Part shown: positions 23,384 through 34,080 of the stretch, piece by piece
How positions within the stretch are numbered: position 1 is the stretch's first letter
How the letters are laid out: each line of letters starts with the position of its first letter
Assembly (NCBI RefSeq): GCF_020166415.1
Contig: NZ_JAIQXV010000002.1
Coordinates: 1-64,000, forward strand
From: Deinococcus multiflagellatus
Lineage (GTDB): Bacteria; Deinococcota; Deinococci; Deinococcales; Deinococcaceae
DNA: 64,000 nucleotides
Direction of reading: 5' to 3'
Notes under the pieces: generated by a model
Told to the model about the DNA's origin: nothing
Database searches by the model: none
What the model saw: only the letters and a program-made list of their open reading frames with translations
Made by a program: the position numbers and the translations under genes

Positions 23384-26300
23384 ATGTCGCAGGAACCCAG
23401 CGCGTTCAAGCTGCCGCCCCAGGCCCACGCCGCCGTGTCCCGGCTGCTGAAGCTGGGTGCGCGGCTGCTGGGGGTGCCGGCCGCCGCGCTCTGGGCCCCG
23501 CGTGCCGACGCGGCCGGCGCCGCGCCGCGCACACGGCTGGACTGGCTGTGCCTGCAAACGTGGCTGAGCCCGGACCAGGGGCCCCTGGTGTACCCCGGCC
23601 CGGCCCTGCACCCGCCAGCGGCGCTTCGGGCAGATGAACCGCGTTTTTTCGTGGGCCTGCTGCTGCGCCAGGACGACGGCCAGCCGCTGGCGGTGCTGTA
23701 CGGCGCGGCCTCTACCCCAGGCCCGCCCCTGGACGACGACACCCGGGCGGCCCTGGCTGACCTGGGGGCCCTGCTGGTGCATGAACTGGGCCGCGCATCG
23801 CCGGCGGTCCCCGAACCCGCGCTGCAGGCGCTGGCCGAACACACCTCGGACGCGGCGTATGTCAAGGACCGCGCTGGTCGCTACCTGTGGGTCAACCCGG
23901 CCGCCAGTGCCCTGCTGGGGCTGGCCCCGGCACGCCTGCTGGGCCAGACTGACGAGACGCTGTTTGGCCCGCAGGCCAGCGCCGAGCTGCGGGCCCTGGA
24001 ACAGCGCGTGATGACCACCCGCGTTCCCGAGGTCACCGAGCGCGAGGTGCAGCGGGCGGGCGGCCCCCACATCTACCAGCTCACCACGGTGCCGGTGGTG
24101 GAGGGTGGCGGGGCAGTGGAGGGCGGCGCGGTGGAAGGCGTGGTGGGGCTGGGCCGCGACATCACCGACCGGCGGCGCCGGGTCCAGGCCATTCAGGACG
24201 TGAGCGCGGCCCTGTCGCCCCAGGCGGACCTGCACACCCAGACCCTGGCGCGGCTGGCGCTGGAGGACCCGGTCACGGGCCTGCGCAACCGCCGGGCTTT
24301 CGACGCCGATCTGGAGGCTTACCTGGCCCAGCTGGCCCCAGGCGACGGGGTCTCGCTGCTGCTGCTGGACGTGAACGCATTCAAGGCCTGGAACGACGTG
24401 CACGGCCACGCGGCGGGTGACACGCTGCTGCGGGCGCTGGGCGCGGCGCTGCAGGCGCACTGCGCGGCGGCCACCGTGTACCGGCTGGGCGGCGACGAGT
24501 TCGCGCTGCTGCAGCCCGGCCCGGCCCCGGGCTCCCTGCGCGAGTGCGTGCGCGCCGCCGAGCGCGCCGTGCAGGCCCAGGGCTTTGCCGAGCTGAGCTG
24601 CGCCGCAGGGCTGGCCCGCGCGCCCGCCGAGGCCACCACCCCCAGCACCCTGGCCCGCTTGGCCGATCAGCGCATGCTGCACGAAAAGGCCGCGCGCCGC
24701 GCCGACCAGGGCCTGGGCAACCTGACCGGCGCCCCGCCCGACGACCGGGCGCTGGAACTGGCGGGCGAGGTGACCTTTGGCGCGCTGCGCGCCACCCTGG
24801 CGCTGCTGGCCCACGACACCCGCCCCGAGCAGAACGTGTGGGCGCCGCTGCTGGAAGCTGCCGTGGCGGCTGTGCCCGGGGCTGAAAGCGGGTCGCTATC
24901 GCTGCGCGAGGGGGACAGCTTCGTGCTGCAGGCGCAGGTGGGCTTTTCCAGCGCGCTGGTGGGGGTGCGCCAGCCGGCCGCCGCCGCGCACGTGTGGTAC
25001 GGCGCGGCCAGTGCCCCCCAGGTCAGCCGCGCGCGGGTGCTGACCCGCCGCGAGATCAGCCAGCGCCTGCGGGCGGCGGCGGCCAACGAGGAATGGACCC
25101 GCGCCCGGCCTGCCTTTGAAACCCACGGCGAACTGACCCATATTCAGGCCAACGTCTGCGTGCCGGTGGTGCAGGGGGGCGAGGTGGTGGCCTACCTGAA
25201 TCTGGACAACCTGCAGAACCACGCGGCGTTTTCGGCCCGCAGCGCCGATATTGCCGAGGCTTTTGCCACCCAGATTGCCGCCCTGCTGGCCGCGCAGCGG
25301 CGCCAGGCCCAGGAAGCCGCCCGCCGCCGCGAACTGGAAGGCCTGCTGAGCGTGACAGCGGCCCTGCGCGAGGTGGCCCACTCGGCGCAGGCGCAGGGGG
25401 TGCTGGCGCAGCAGGCGGCGGCGCTGCTGGGCACCGCCCAGGCCACGCTGTGGTGCCCGGCCCAGAATCAGCCCCCGCTGCCCCGGCCCCAGGACGAAGC
25501 CCTGGCCCGGCAGGCCCTGGCCACCCGCACCGTGATGCGCTGGCCGCCCCCAGAGGAGCCAGCCTCGAATCCGGCGGCCCAGAGCGCGGCAGCCCAGGAG
25601 CCGGCCCCCGCCGTGATGGCCGCGCCGCTGTGGCGGGCCAACGGCGAGCCCCTGGCGGCCCTAGTGGTCAGCCGCCCGCACCCGCCCTTCAGTGAGCTGG
25701 ACGCGCAGCTGCTGGGCGGTATTGCCGCCATTGGCACCACGACCCTGGAGCGCCTGGAAGGGGTGGAGGCCCTGCGGCGGCGCGCCGAAGAGTTTCAGAA
25801 GCTCAGCGACCTGTCGCACCTGACGGCCACCCTCACCGACCCGGCGCAGGTGGCGCGGCGCATTCTGGCCGAATGCCGCAGCTTCCTGGGCGCCGAGGTG
25901 GCCGCCTTTCTGGACATCGACGGCCAGCCGGTGGTGACTGACGGTCACGCCTCGCCCGGCCTGCTGGCGGCGCTGGGCGCGCCCCAGGTGCTGGCCCCGG
26001 ACGGCCAGATGACCGCGCCTGTGCAGCAAGACGGGCTGGTGGTGGGGCAGGTGGGCCTGTTGTGGCGCCCGGCGCGGCCCCTGCCCCACGCCGCCCGCCC
26101 CCTGCTGGACCGCGCCGCCGAGCTGATCGGGCAGGCGCTGGAGCGCCGCGCGCACCTGGCGGCCCTGGAAGCCACCCAGGAAGGCGCCCTGCTGACCCTG
26201 GGGCTGGCCCTGGAACTGCGGGATTTCGAGACTGCCGGGCATACCCGCCGGGTGGTGAGGCAGGCGCTGGCCCTGGGCGCGGCCCTGGGCCTGGGCCCCG

Positions 26301-26770
26301 AGGAACTGGAAGGCCTGCGTCAGGGCGCCTACCTGCACGACATTGGCAAGCTGGCGGTGCCCGACCGCATTCTGCTGAAGCCCGGGCCTCTGGACCCCGA
26401 CGAGTGGCGGGTGATGCAGGAGCACGCGGCCGTGGGCGATGGGCTGACGCGCAGCATCGCCACCCTGCACCCGCTGGCGCGCGCCGTGATTCGCCACCAC
26501 CACGAGCGCTGGGACGGGCGCGGCTACCCCGACGGCCTTGCCGGCGCCGCCATTCCGCTGGTGGCCCGGGTGTTCAGCGTCGTGGACACCTACGACGCCC
26601 TGACCAGCCACCGCGTGTACAAGGCCGCGTGGCCCCCTGAAGCGGCCATTCTGGAGTTGCAGGCCCAGGCCGGCCACCAGTTTGACCCGGTGATCGTGGC
26701 TGTGTTTATCCAGCTGCTGCGCGCCCAGCCCGACCCCCTGGCCGGCCTTCAGGAAACCCCAGCGGATTAG
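23384..26770 (+). CDS. PAS-GGDEF-GAF-HD-GYP cyclic di-GMP signalling protein
   Basis: An 1128-residue soluble protein with both making and breaking modules. Order by eye: GAF-like 1-145; PAS about 148-262 (LAEHTSDAAYVKDRAGRYLWVNPAA, and GLGRDITDRR at the end); GGDEF about 285-440 with intact RLGGDEFALL; two GAF-like domains about 460-640 and 650-790 with a third about 800-925; and HD-GYP about 935-1115 (HTRRVVRQ, YLHDIGKLAVPD, HHHERWDGRGYPDG). GGDEF domains make cyclic di-GMP and HD-GYP domains hydrolyse it, so the sensors may switch the balance. A Shine-Dalgarno GGAGG precedes the ATG. Confidence 0.9.
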   Translation: MSQEPSAFKLPPQAHAAVSRLLKLGARLLGVPAAALWAPRADAAGAAPRTRLDWLCLQTWLSPDQGPLVYPGPALHPPAALRADEPRFFVGLLLRQDDGQPLAVLYGAASTPGPPLDDDTRAALADLGALLVHELGRASPAVPEPALQALAEHTSDAAYVKDRAGRYLWVNPAASALLGLAPARLLGQTDETLFGPQASAELRALEQRVMTTRVPEVTEREVQRAGGPHIYQLTTVPVVEGGGAVEGGAVEGVVGLGRDITDRRRRVQAIQDVSAALSPQADLHTQTLARLALEDPVTGLRNRRAFDADLEAYLAQLAPGDGVSLLLLDVNAFKAWNDVHGHAAGDTLLRALGAALQAHCAAATVYRLGGDEFALLQPGPAPGSLRECVRAAERAVQAQGFAELSCAAGLARAPAEATTPSTLARLADQRMLHEKAARRADQGLGNLTGAPPDDRALELAGEVTFGALRATLALLAHDTRPEQNVWAPLLEAAVAAVPGAESGSLSLREGDSFVLQAQVGFSSALVGVRQPAAAAHVWYGAASAPQVSRARVLTRREISQRLRAAAANEEWTRARPAFETHGELTHIQANVCVPVVQGGEVVAYLNLDNLQNHAAFSARSADIAEAFATQIAALLAAQRRQAQEAARRRELEGLLSVTAALREVAHSAQAQGVLAQQAAALLGTAQATLWCPAQNQPPLPRPQDEALARQALATRTVMRWPPPEEPASNPAAQSAAAQEPAPAVMAAPLWRANGEPLAALVVSRPHPPFSELDAQLLGGIAAIGTTTLERLEGVEALRRRAEEFQKLSDLSHLTATLTDPAQVARRILAECRSFLGAEVAAFLDIDGQPVVTDGHASPGLLAALGAPQVLAPDGQMTAPVQQDGLVVGQVGLLWRPARPLPHAARPLLDRAAELIGQALERRAHLAALEATQEGALLTLGLALELRDFETAGHTRRVVRQALALGAALGLGPEELEGLRQGAYLHDIGKLAVPDRILLKPGPLDPDEWRVMQEHAAVGDGLTRSIATLHPLARAVIRHHHERWDGRGYPDGLAGAAIPLVARVFSVVDTYDALTSHRVYKAAWPPEAAILELQAQAGHQFDPVIVAVFIQLLRAQPDPLAGLQETPAD

Positions 26771-27108
26771 CGGCAAGAGGGAGTGGAGGTGTGCGGCCTC
26801 GGGCAAGAGGGGAGGCGGCGCGGCGGGCGAGTGAGCTCATACGGTGCCCGTTCAATCCAGGATTGAACCGCGACACCGCCGATTCGATCTCTCCTTTCCC
26901 GGCCACCGTTTTTTTCTCCCTACTCTGCTCGGGTTGAACAATTTTCGCACCTGTTCAACCCGACTTCGGATCACCTGTCCGCCGCGAGGAAGCAAGCCGG
27001 GGCCATTGGGAAGGCCCCGACCGCGCCGCTAGCTCTTTCGCACACTCCCTTCGTTCGCCTCAGAGCCAGGAAGGGTATTGGCTCGGGCCAGTTCTGGGGT
27101 CCTCCAGC
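26771..27108. other. Structured intergenic region without a gene (338 bp)
   Basis: It lies between convergent genes. It contains GCTCATACGG at 26835-26844, identical to the terminus of repeat R3 at 39795-39961. It also has a perfect 9-bp hairpin GTTCAATCC/GGATTGAAC (26850-26868) inside a second pairing CGGTG/CACCG, an 11-bp hairpin CGGGTTGAACA with its complement (26930-26962), and GGGGCC/GGCCCC near 27000-27020. No coding frame or tRNA fits. It could be a repeat relic or a structured RNA. Confidence 0.5.
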
Positions 27109-28572
<1,464 letters not shown>

Positions 28573-28577
28573 AGGGC

Positions 28578-28583
28578 AGTGTA
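28578..28583 (-). promoter_or_regulatory. -10 box of the beta-CASP gene
   Basis: TACACT lies 5 nt before the ATG at 28572. Confidence 0.45.
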
Positions 28584-28651
28584 GGGGCGCGGGGCCGTGC
28601 GGCACGCTTTACCTGCCCTTTACCCTCCTGGCGCCGCGCGGCGGGATTGGG

Positions 28652-28657
28652 TACGGT
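28652..28657 (+). promoter_or_regulatory. -10 box of uspA-ldh
   Basis: TACGGT lies 7 nt before the ATG at 28665. Confidence 0.45.
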
Positions 28658-28664
28658 CTGAGGC

Positions 28665-29138
28665 ATGACCCAGCATTCCGGCAGCTCCGTGCCCGGCGCC
28701 CCAGACGGCTTTGGGCGGATTCTGGTGGGCGTGGATTTCTCGGCGTCCTCTCAGGCGGCCCTGCGGCTGGCCCGCAGCCATTTTCCGGCCGCCCAGCGCC
28801 TGCTGGTGCACGTCACCGACGCCCGCGTGACAGCCGCCCCGGACCTGATGGGCGGCGTGACCCCTTCCCTGACCGACCCGGCGCTGCTGCACACCATGGA
28901 GCAGGCCGATGCCCAGCGCCTGCAGGCCCTGGTGCAGGACGGCGAGGAACTGGCGGTGCTGGTGGGCGACCCGGTCACGGGCCTGCTGGACAGCGCCCGG
29001 CGCTGGGGCGCGGACCTGATCGTGGTGGGCACCCACGCCCAGAGCGCGCTGGAGCACTTTTTCCTGGGCAGCACCGCCGAAAAGATCGTGGGCCGCAGCG
29101 CCGTGCCGGTGCTGACCGTGCGCGGGGGCGCGGCGTGA
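28665..29138 (+). CDS. Universal stress protein (UspA family)
   Basis: A 157-residue Usp-fold protein. [16 protein letters not shown] forms the first strand and helix, and the ATP-type motif [31 protein letters not shown] fits G-2x-G-9x-G(S/T), so it probably binds ATP. It is first in a two-gene operon: its stop overlaps the ldh GTG start, an unusual pairing that may link stress signalling to lactate or NADH metabolism (inference). Confidence 0.9.
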   Translation: MTQHSGSSVPGAPDGFGRILVGVDFSASSQAALRLARSHFPAAQRLLVHVTDARVTAAPDLMGGVTPSLTDPALLHTMEQADAQRLQALVQDGEELAVLVGDPVTGLLDSARRWGADLIVVGTHAQSALEHFFLGSTAEKIVGRSAVPVLTVRGGAA

Positions 29139-30049
29139 AGGTGGGCATTGTGGGCGCCGGGCTGGTGGGCGCCACCGCCGCCTACGCCCTGACCCTGCGC
29201 GGGTCGTGCAGCGAACTGGTGCTGACCGATATGGACGAGGACCGCGCCCGCGCCGAGGCGCAGGACGTGGCCCACGCCGCGCCGGTGAGCCACGGCGCCC
29301 GGGTGACCAGTGGCGCGCCCGGCGACCTGCAGGGCAGCGCGGTGGTGATCGTGGCGGCCGGGGCCAACCAGAAGCCCGGCGAATCCCGCCTGGACCTGCT
29401 GCAGAAAAACGCGGCCATCTTCCGCGACCTGATTCCACAGGTGACGCGCGCCGCGCCGGAGGCCACGCTGCTGATCGCCACCAACCCGGTGGACGTGCTG
29501 ACTGGCCTGAGCGCCGAACTGGCCCCCGGGCAGCCGGTGATCGGCTCGGGCACGGTGCTCGACAGCGCCCGCTTCCGGCATCTGGTGGCCGAGCGCGCGG
29601 GTGTGGACCCCACCCATGTGCACGGCTACGTGCTGGGCGAGCACGGCGACAGCGCCGTCGTGGCCTGGAGCACCGCCACTGTGGCCGGGCTGCCCGTGGC
29701 CGACTTCATGGCGGCGCGCGGCCTGCCCTGGACCCCAGAAATTCGCACGCAGATTGAGGCAGACACGCGCGGCGCCGCCGGGCAGATCATTGCGGGCAAG
29801 CGCGCCACCTATTACGGCATTGGCGCGGCGCTGGCCCGCATTGCCGAGCGCATTCTGGATGACCGCCGCGCCGTGCTGACCGTCAGCGCGCCCACCCCTG
29901 AATTCGGCACCAGCCTCAGCCTGCCGCGCGTGCTGGGCCGCGCTGGCGTGCTGGACACGATTGTGCCCGCCCTGACCGAAGAAGAACGCGCCGCCCTGGG
30001 GCGCAGCGCCGACATTCTGCGCGAGGCAGGGGCGTCCCTGGAGGGGTAG
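29135..30049 (+). CDS. ldh: L-lactate dehydrogenase
   Basis: A 304-residue NAD-dependent enzyme interconverting pyruvate and L-lactate. The NAD motif is [15 protein letters not shown] at 2-16; substrate and catalytic residues follow in [34 protein letters not shown] and the catalytic His of [12 protein letters not shown]. Gln rather than Arg in the active-site loop (ANQKPGE) indicates lactate, not malate, dehydrogenase. It starts at a GTG overlapping the uspA stop. It is shorter than average but collinear with the D. radiodurans enzyme as I recall it. Confidence 0.92.
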   Translation: MKVGIVGAGLVGATAAYALTLRGSCSELVLTDMDEDRARAEAQDVAHAAPVSHGARVTSGAPGDLQGSAVVIVAAGANQKPGESRLDLLQKNAAIFRDLIPQVTRAAPEATLLIATNPVDVLTGLSAELAPGQPVIGSGTVLDSARFRHLVAERAGVDPTHVHGYVLGEHGDSAVVAWSTATVAGLPVADFMAARGLPWTPEIRTQIEADTRGAAGQIIAGKRATYYGIGAALARIAERILDDRRAVLTVSAPTPEFGTSLSLPRVLGRAGVLDTIVPALTEEERAALGRSADILREAGASLEG

Positions 30050-30051
30050 GG

Positions 30052-30084
30052 GAGAGCCCGGCCCCCGTTCTGGGCCGGGCTCTC
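30052..30084. terminator. Hairpin between ldh and the convergent OstA-like gene
   Basis: A 13-bp stem GAGAGCCCGGCCC with its complement and a 7-nt loop. It can serve both directions. Confidence 0.75.
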
Positions 30085-30097
30085 TACTTGGGTGCTT

Positions 30098-31123
30098 CTA
30101 ACGGCCAGTGCCGGGCGGGGTCACTGGGGCTGGCGCGGCCGTCCCCGGGGCGGGTTCAGCGTCCACAAACTCGCCCGTAATGGTGCCGCCCTCGGCCTTC
30201 ACGGCGCGCACCTCGTTGCGGTCCAGGTCGTACAGGATGGTGCCGGCGCGCAGCACGTCCTGGCCCTTGACGCTCTCGGCGGGCTGCTCTGGGGTGCCGT
30301 ACAGGCGGGCCACGTTGCGCGTGTCGTCGTACTCCACCCGCGCGGCCTTGCTGATGCGCCCACCTTCAGAATTCAGCACCACGTTGCCCACCAGCGTGGT
30401 TTTCTCCTCGTCCACGCTGACCTCAATGCGTTCGCTCTGGCCGCTCAGGGCGTCCTTGTCGCTGCGGCGCTGAAAGGTGATGGGCCCGTCAATACGGGCA
30501 ATGCCGTCGGTGCTGTCGTACACCAGTTTCTGTCCTTTCAGTTCGGTGCGGCCCTGGGTCACCAGCACCGTGTTGGGAGCGGGTTTGGGGCTGGTCTCCA
30601 CGCCGCAGCGGCTTAGGCGGTCAGTCTTGCCGGGCGGGGCTTCGTCCAGAAAGCGGGCGGTGCCGGCGCTGGCTTCCACCCGGCCGTCGCTGCCTTCCTC
30701 GTCCCCTTTGGGCGGCAACTGCGTGACCAGCGCCAGGGGCACCTGAATGACATTCTTGTCAATGGTGATGCGCACTCCGCCTACGTCCGTCTCGCTGAAC
30801 ACGGCCAGGGTGGGAGCGTCTTCGGGGTCGCTCTCGGTGGGCTGGCAGAACGTGAACACCCCGGTGTCATCCCGGGTCCCGGTTTTGACAATGAGGATGC
30901 GCCGCTCCTTGCCGTCCTTTTCACTGCGGCGCACCAGCTCTGTGCTGGACTGCTCTGCTCCTGGCTCCTGCGGCGCCAAGTCTTCCGGGGGCACTTGTGG
31001 GGTGGACTGGGTGGCGGGCGGCGGCGTGCCCGGCGCCTGCTGCGCCCACACCATGCCTGCCCCCAGCCCCAGCAGCAGGGCCAGCGTGGCCCGCCCTGTC
31101 CATGTCCAGCCCGCTTTGCTCAT
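30098..31123 (-). CDS. OstA/LptA-like exported protein
   Basis: A 341-residue secreted protein with a signal peptide ending near AQQAP (residue 28-30) and a Pro/Gln-rich linker. The mature part has the repeating strand pattern of the OstA/LptA fold: [53 protein letters not shown]. LptA proteins bridge the periplasm to carry lipopolysaccharide, yet Deinococcus is known to lack it, so the cargo must differ. The start at 31123 has TAGACT 7 nt upstream. It is third in a row with LptA-like and LptC-like genes. Confidence 0.75.
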   Translation of the reverse strand: MSKAGWTWTGRATLALLLGLGAGMVWAQQAPGTPPPATQSTPQVPPEDLAPQEPGAEQSSTELVRRSEKDGKERRILIVKTGTRDDTGVFTFCQPTESDPEDAPTLAVFSETDVGGVRITIDKNVIQVPLALVTQLPPKGDEEGSDGRVEASAGTARFLDEAPPGKTDRLSRCGVETSPKPAPNTVLVTQGRTELKGQKLVYDSTDGIARIDGPITFQRRSDKDALSGQSERIEVSVDEEKTTLVGNVVLNSEGGRISKAARVEYDDTRNVARLYGTPEQPAESVKGQDVLRAGTILYDLDRNEVRAVKAEGGTITGEFVDAEPAPGTAAPAPVTPPGTGR

Positions 31124-31130
31124 TGCGCGC

Positions 31131-31136
31131 AGTCTA
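31131..31136 (-). promoter_or_regulatory. -10 box of the OstA-like gene
   Basis: TAGACT lies 7 nt before the ATG at 31123. Confidence 0.5.
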
Positions 31137-31195
31137 GCGGCTCCCTGCATGAGACTTTGCGTGTCGGCGCCGCCTTCTGGCCATGTCCATACCGC

Positions 31196-31224
31196 AAAAA
31201 TCCCCCCGGCACGGAGGAGCCGGG
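31196..31224 (-). terminator. Intrinsic terminator of the LptA-like gene
   Basis: A stem CCCGGC/GCCGGG followed on the minus strand by GGGGATTTTT. It separates the LptC/LptA pair from the next gene. Confidence 0.7.
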
Positions 31225-31245
31225 AGGGCAGGGGAGCGACTGAAG

Positions 31246-32139
31246 TTACTTCTCGCCAGTCAGCTTGAACTGTTCGGTGGGGATCTTGTACGCCGAGTTC
31301 AGCGCGCGCACGCGGGCCAGGTCGGTGCGCTGTTCCAGGTAACCGCTGGCGGGGGCCTTCACCGTGGCCTTGCTCTTGCTGTCCACGCTCACCGCGTTGC
31401 CCACCACGTAGGCCACGTTCTTCTTGTCGTCGTAGTACACGGCGTCGCCGGTGGTGGTGGTGGTGCCCTGCACCAGTTTCACGCCGCCGCGCACGTACAG
31501 GGTCTTGGTTTTGGTCAGCGCGCGCACTTCCTGGCCGGTGATTACCAGTTCCTTCTGGTTGCCCTTGGCCGCGCGGGTGAGGCTGGGGGTGCCGGTCAGC
31601 TGGGCCACCTCGCGGTCCTCGTCGAACACCAGCTTGTCGGCCTTGCCGCTCTGGGTGCCGGTGGACAGGGTCACGCCGCCGGTGCTGGTGGACACGTTGT
31701 TGTCCACGTCCAGGCTCATCTTGGGCGCCTTGATGGTCACGGTGTCGCCGTCTTCCTTCTTCTCCGGCACGAAGGTGGCGCTGGCGTTGCCGTCCAGCAC
31801 GCCCTGGCCGGTGCTCTCGTCGTAGTTCAGGCCGTTGCCGGTGGCGGTGAGGCGGCCACGGGTCACCTTCACGTTGCCGGTAAAGGTGGCGGTGCGCTTG
31901 CCCTTGGCTTCAATCAGCGGCGTGCCCTTGGGGGCGGCCAGGACAGCCTGCGAGGCTTCGATGTTCAGCGTGCTCACCTTCGCCTTCACGGGGCTGCCGG
32001 TGAAGGTCAAAGGTCCATTGCGCACGTCGCCGCGCGGGCCACCCTGAATGGTGATCAGGCGCTTGGCGGCGTCGCCGCTCTGGGCCAGCACGGGGGCAGT
32101 CACGGCCAGCAGGGTCAGGAGGGAGGCAGTCTTTTTCAT
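31246..32139 (-). CDS. LptA/OstA-like periplasmic protein
   Basis: A 297-residue protein with a Sec signal ([19 protein letters not shown]). The remainder is a run of beta-strand repeats with the LptA feature of alternating structure and function words: [70 protein letters not shown]. It probably forms a beta-jellyroll bridge in the periplasm. A Shine-Dalgarno (AAAGGAG) precedes the ATG. It directly follows the LptC-like gene, 11 nt away, so the two are one operon. Confidence 0.8.
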   Translation of the reverse strand: MKKTASLLTLLAVTAPVLAQSGDAAKRLITIQGGPRGDVRNGPLTFTGSPVKAKVSTLNIEASQAVLAAPKGTPLIEAKGKRTATFTGNVKVTRGRLTATGNGLNYDESTGQGVLDGNASATFVPEKKEDGDTVTIKAPKMSLDVDNNVSTSTGGVTLSTGTQSGKADKLVFDEDREVAQLTGTPSLTRAAKGNQKELVITGQEVRALTKTKTLYVRGGVKLVQGTTTTTGDAVYYDDKKNVAYVVGNAVSVDSKSKATVKAPASGYLEQRTDLARVRALNSAYKIPTEQFKLTGEK

Positions 32140-32150
32140 GGAAACTCCTT

Positions 32151-32756
32151 TCAGGCTTTCACGCGCTGGCCGTTGACGCAGCGCTCGGTGGTGTCGAGGT
32201 CGGAATAAGTGACAGAGTTGTCGTTGTCCACGTCTTCAATGTTGAAATCAAAGCCCATCTGTAGCTTCTGGTAGTCGCCGTTGAGGAAGGGAGAGCGCAC
32301 CTTGGCCACCGGCGCATAAAAGCCCCGGCCCCCCTCAATCCGCACCAGAGTCTGTTCGTTCCCGGTCAGATCGATATCCGCACATTCCTTTACCAGGGTG
32401 ATGCGGGCCTGACGGGTGGTCATGTTGTCCTGGCCGTCAATCGTCAGGTCTGGGGTGGTCAGCCGGGCGTCCAGGGTCATGCGGCCGGTGTAGCGGCCTC
32501 TGGCGTCCTTCTCCTTGACCACACGCTGGCCCCCCGACAGGCCCGTCAGGCGCGTGCGGTTTTGCAGGGGATCGCTGTCCACCTTGGCGGCCCGGAAGCT
32601 CCACACGGCGTCCGGATCGCGTGAGGGGTACAGGCGCAGTTCCACCCCGCTAAGGGTCACGCCGGTCCCCGCGTCGCGGCGCCCGGTGGGCACAAACGCA
32701 AAGACCAGCGCAAAGAGGGTGATGCCCGCCAGGGCGTAGAGGCCAGTTTTCTGCAC
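32151..32756 (-). CDS. LptC-like inner-membrane protein
   Basis: A 201-residue protein with one N-terminal membrane segment ([18 protein letters not shown]) and a periplasmic domain with LptC-like strands ([28 protein letters not shown]). In proteobacteria LptC joins the LptBFG transporter to LptA. The start is corrected here to the GTG at 32756: the first in-frame GTG (32765) overlaps the -10 box TAAAGT, while 32756 lies 7 nt behind it. It is the first gene of the pair with the LptA-like protein. Confidence 0.75.
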   Translation of the reverse strand: MQKTGLYALAGITLFALVFAFVPTGRRDAGTGVTLSGVELRLYPSRDPDAVWSFRAAKVDSDPLQNRTRLTGLSGGQRVVKEKDARGRYTGRMTLDARLTTPDLTIDGQDNMTTRQARITLVKECADIDLTGNEQTLVRIEGGRGFYAPVAKVRSPFLNGDYQKLQMGFDFNIEDVDNDNSVTYSDLDTTERCVNGQRVKA

Positions 32757-32763
32757 GGCCCGC

Positions 32764-32789
32764 ACTTTAGCGCGGTCCTCTCATGAGAG
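32764..32789 (-). promoter_or_regulatory. LptC-like gene promoter with upstream palindrome
   Basis: TAAAGT (32764-32769) is the -10 box. A perfect 12-bp palindrome CTCTCATGAGAG (32778-32789) lies 8 nt upstream of it, the same geometry as the palindrome at 9842 relative to its -10 box. Confidence 0.45.
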
Positions 32790-32908
32790 TGGTGGGGACA
32801 GGATGGGACGGGCGACCCCGGCAATCAGGACCTCACTGCTGGACTTGACCCGGGCAACGCGAGAAGCGAAGAAAGAGCCTTGCACCGGCAGTCGCCCCTG
32901 TCCGGCGA

Positions 32909-32950
32909 CCCTCCAAACAGTTGGAGGGGGAGGGGTAAGGCCCTTAGCCT
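32909..32950 (+). promoter_or_regulatory. tatD promoter region with hairpin
   Basis: TTGGAG (32921-32926), an 18-bp spacer and TAGCCT (32945-32950) precede the tatD ATG by 7 nt. A perfect 8-bp hairpin CCCTCCAA/TTGGAGGG (32909-32928) overlaps the -35 element and could be an operator or an upstream terminator. Confidence 0.45.
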
Positions 32951-32957
32951 GCGGGGC

Positions 32958-33734
32958 ATGATTGACACGCACACCCACCTCGATTACCTGGAGGACCCCG
33001 CCAGCGCGCGCGGCGAACTGGGTCTGACCGCCCTGGTCTGCATTGGCGCCAGCCCTGAACACGCCCGCAATGCCATTGCCCTGGCCGAGCAATTCCCCGA
33101 TGTTTACGCCACCGTGGGCCTGCACCCCACCGACGCCGCCCAGGACAGCCCCGAGGCACGCGCCGAACTGGAAGCCCTCAGCGCCCACCCGCGCGTGGTG
33201 GGCATTGGCGAAAGCGGCCTGGACGACTACTGGGACGATACGCAGCGCGCCGCCCAGCGTGCGGCCTTCGAGTGGCAGCTGGACCTCGCCGCGCGCACGG
33301 GCAAGCCGCTGGTGATCCACACCCGCGACAAGGCCGGGCAGGACCGCGCCCACCAGGGCGTAATAGACGTGCTGCGCGCGTGGCCGGGGGTGCCGGTCAT
33401 CCTCCACTGTTTCAGCGGGCACGCGGGGCTGCTGCGCTTTGGCCTGGACCGGGGCGAGCACACGTACTTTGGGTTTGCGGGCAACACCACCTACAAGAAC
33501 GCCCCCGAGATCCACGCGGCGGCCCGCGAGGTGCCCCTCTCGCGCCTGCTGCTGGAAACCGACGCGCCCTTCCTGGCCCCGGTTCCCAAGCGCGGCAAGC
33601 CCAACCGTCCCGGGTACGTGCGCTACACCCTGGAGTTCATCGCGGCCCTGCGCGGCCTGGACCCGGCCGAACTGGAACGCGCCACCGACGCCAACGCCCG
33701 GCGGGTCCACAACCTGCCCGATACCTCGGCTTGA
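32958..33734 (+). CDS. tatD: TatD family metal-dependent deoxyribonuclease
   Basis: A 258-residue TIM-barrel hydrolase. Metal ligands: THTHLDY at 4-10, the GxGE-type [10 protein letters not shown] block, [14 protein letters not shown] and the ETDAPFLAP motif. TatD enzymes have 3'-5' DNA exonuclease and AP-endonuclease-like activity and take part in DNA quality control. The ATG at 32958 is 7 nt behind a -10 box. The 3' end overlaps the -35 hexamer of the padR promoter. Confidence 0.9.
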   Translation: MIDTHTHLDYLEDPASARGELGLTALVCIGASPEHARNAIALAEQFPDVYATVGLHPTDAAQDSPEARAELEALSAHPRVVGIGESGLDDYWDDTQRAAQRAAFEWQLDLAARTGKPLVIHTRDKAGQDRAHQGVIDVLRAWPGVPVILHCFSGHAGLLRFGLDRGEHTYFGFAGNTTYKNAPEIHAAAREVPLSRLLLETDAPFLAPVPKRGKPNRPGYVRYTLEFIAALRGLDPAELERATDANARRVHNLPDTSA

Positions 33735-33759
33735 GATACATCTAACCCAGAGGTATGCT
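33731..33759 (+). promoter_or_regulatory. padR promoter with PadR-like operator
   Basis: TTGAGA (33731-33736), a 17-bp spacer and TATGCT (33754-33759) are followed 6 nt later by the padR ATG, the best promoter in the window. Within it ATACATCT and AGAGGTAT (33736-33743 and 33749-33756) form an inverted repeat matching at 7 of 8 positions around a 5-bp centre. PadR proteins usually bind such ATAC/GTAT dyads, so autorepression is likely. Confidence 0.7.
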
Positions 33760-33765
33760 ACGGCC

Positions 33766-34080
33766 ATGAACACCCGCGAGCAGCTGCGCATGCTGATCCT
33801 GGCGGTGCTGGACCGGCAGCCAGAACACGGCTACGCCATCGCCCAGGCGATCAAGGGCCGCAGCGAGGGGTTGCTAACCGCCCGTGAAGGCACCCTCTAC
33901 CCCGCCCTGCACGCCCTGGAAGCCGAGGGCCTGATTGAAAGCGAGGAACACGAGGTGGGGGGGCGCCTGCGCCGCGAATACCGCCTGACCGAAAGCGGGC
34001 GCCGCGTGCTGGCCCGCAGCCGCAAGGCGTGGCAGCAGCAGGTGAGCGCCGTGCAGGCGGTGCTGGGGGGGCAGTCGTGA
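33766..34080 (+). CDS. PadR family transcriptional regulator
   Basis: A 104-residue winged-helix protein of the short PadR class: [21 protein letters not shown], the wing [24 protein letters not shown] and the [18 protein letters not shown] stretch. It is leaderless. The next gene's GTG overlaps its stop, and four related membrane-protein genes follow without a gap, so it probably represses this whole operon through the operator in its promoter. Short PadR proteins typically respond to a ligand or to the partner membrane protein. Confidence 0.92.
   Translation: MNTREQLRMLILAVLDRQPEHGYAIAQAIKGRSEGLLTAREGTLYPALHALEAEGLIESEEHEVGGRLRREYRLTESGRRVLARSRKAWQQQVSAVQAVLGGQS

Noticed and set aside
23261..24814. 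A 517-codon minus-strand frame opposite the 1128-residue protein.
   Set aside because: Shadow with Gln/Gly/Arg-rich composition; the plus-strand domains are certain.
26842..26878. tRNA-like T-arm sequence (GTTCAATCC).
   Set aside because: No acceptor, D or anticodon arms can be folded around it on either strand.
32790..32944. Possible riboswitch upstream of tatD.
   Set aside because: I compared it mentally with common riboswitch classes (TPP, SAM, glycine, cyclic di-GMP, guanidine) and found no conserved core; the leaderless -10 box would place it outside the mRNA.
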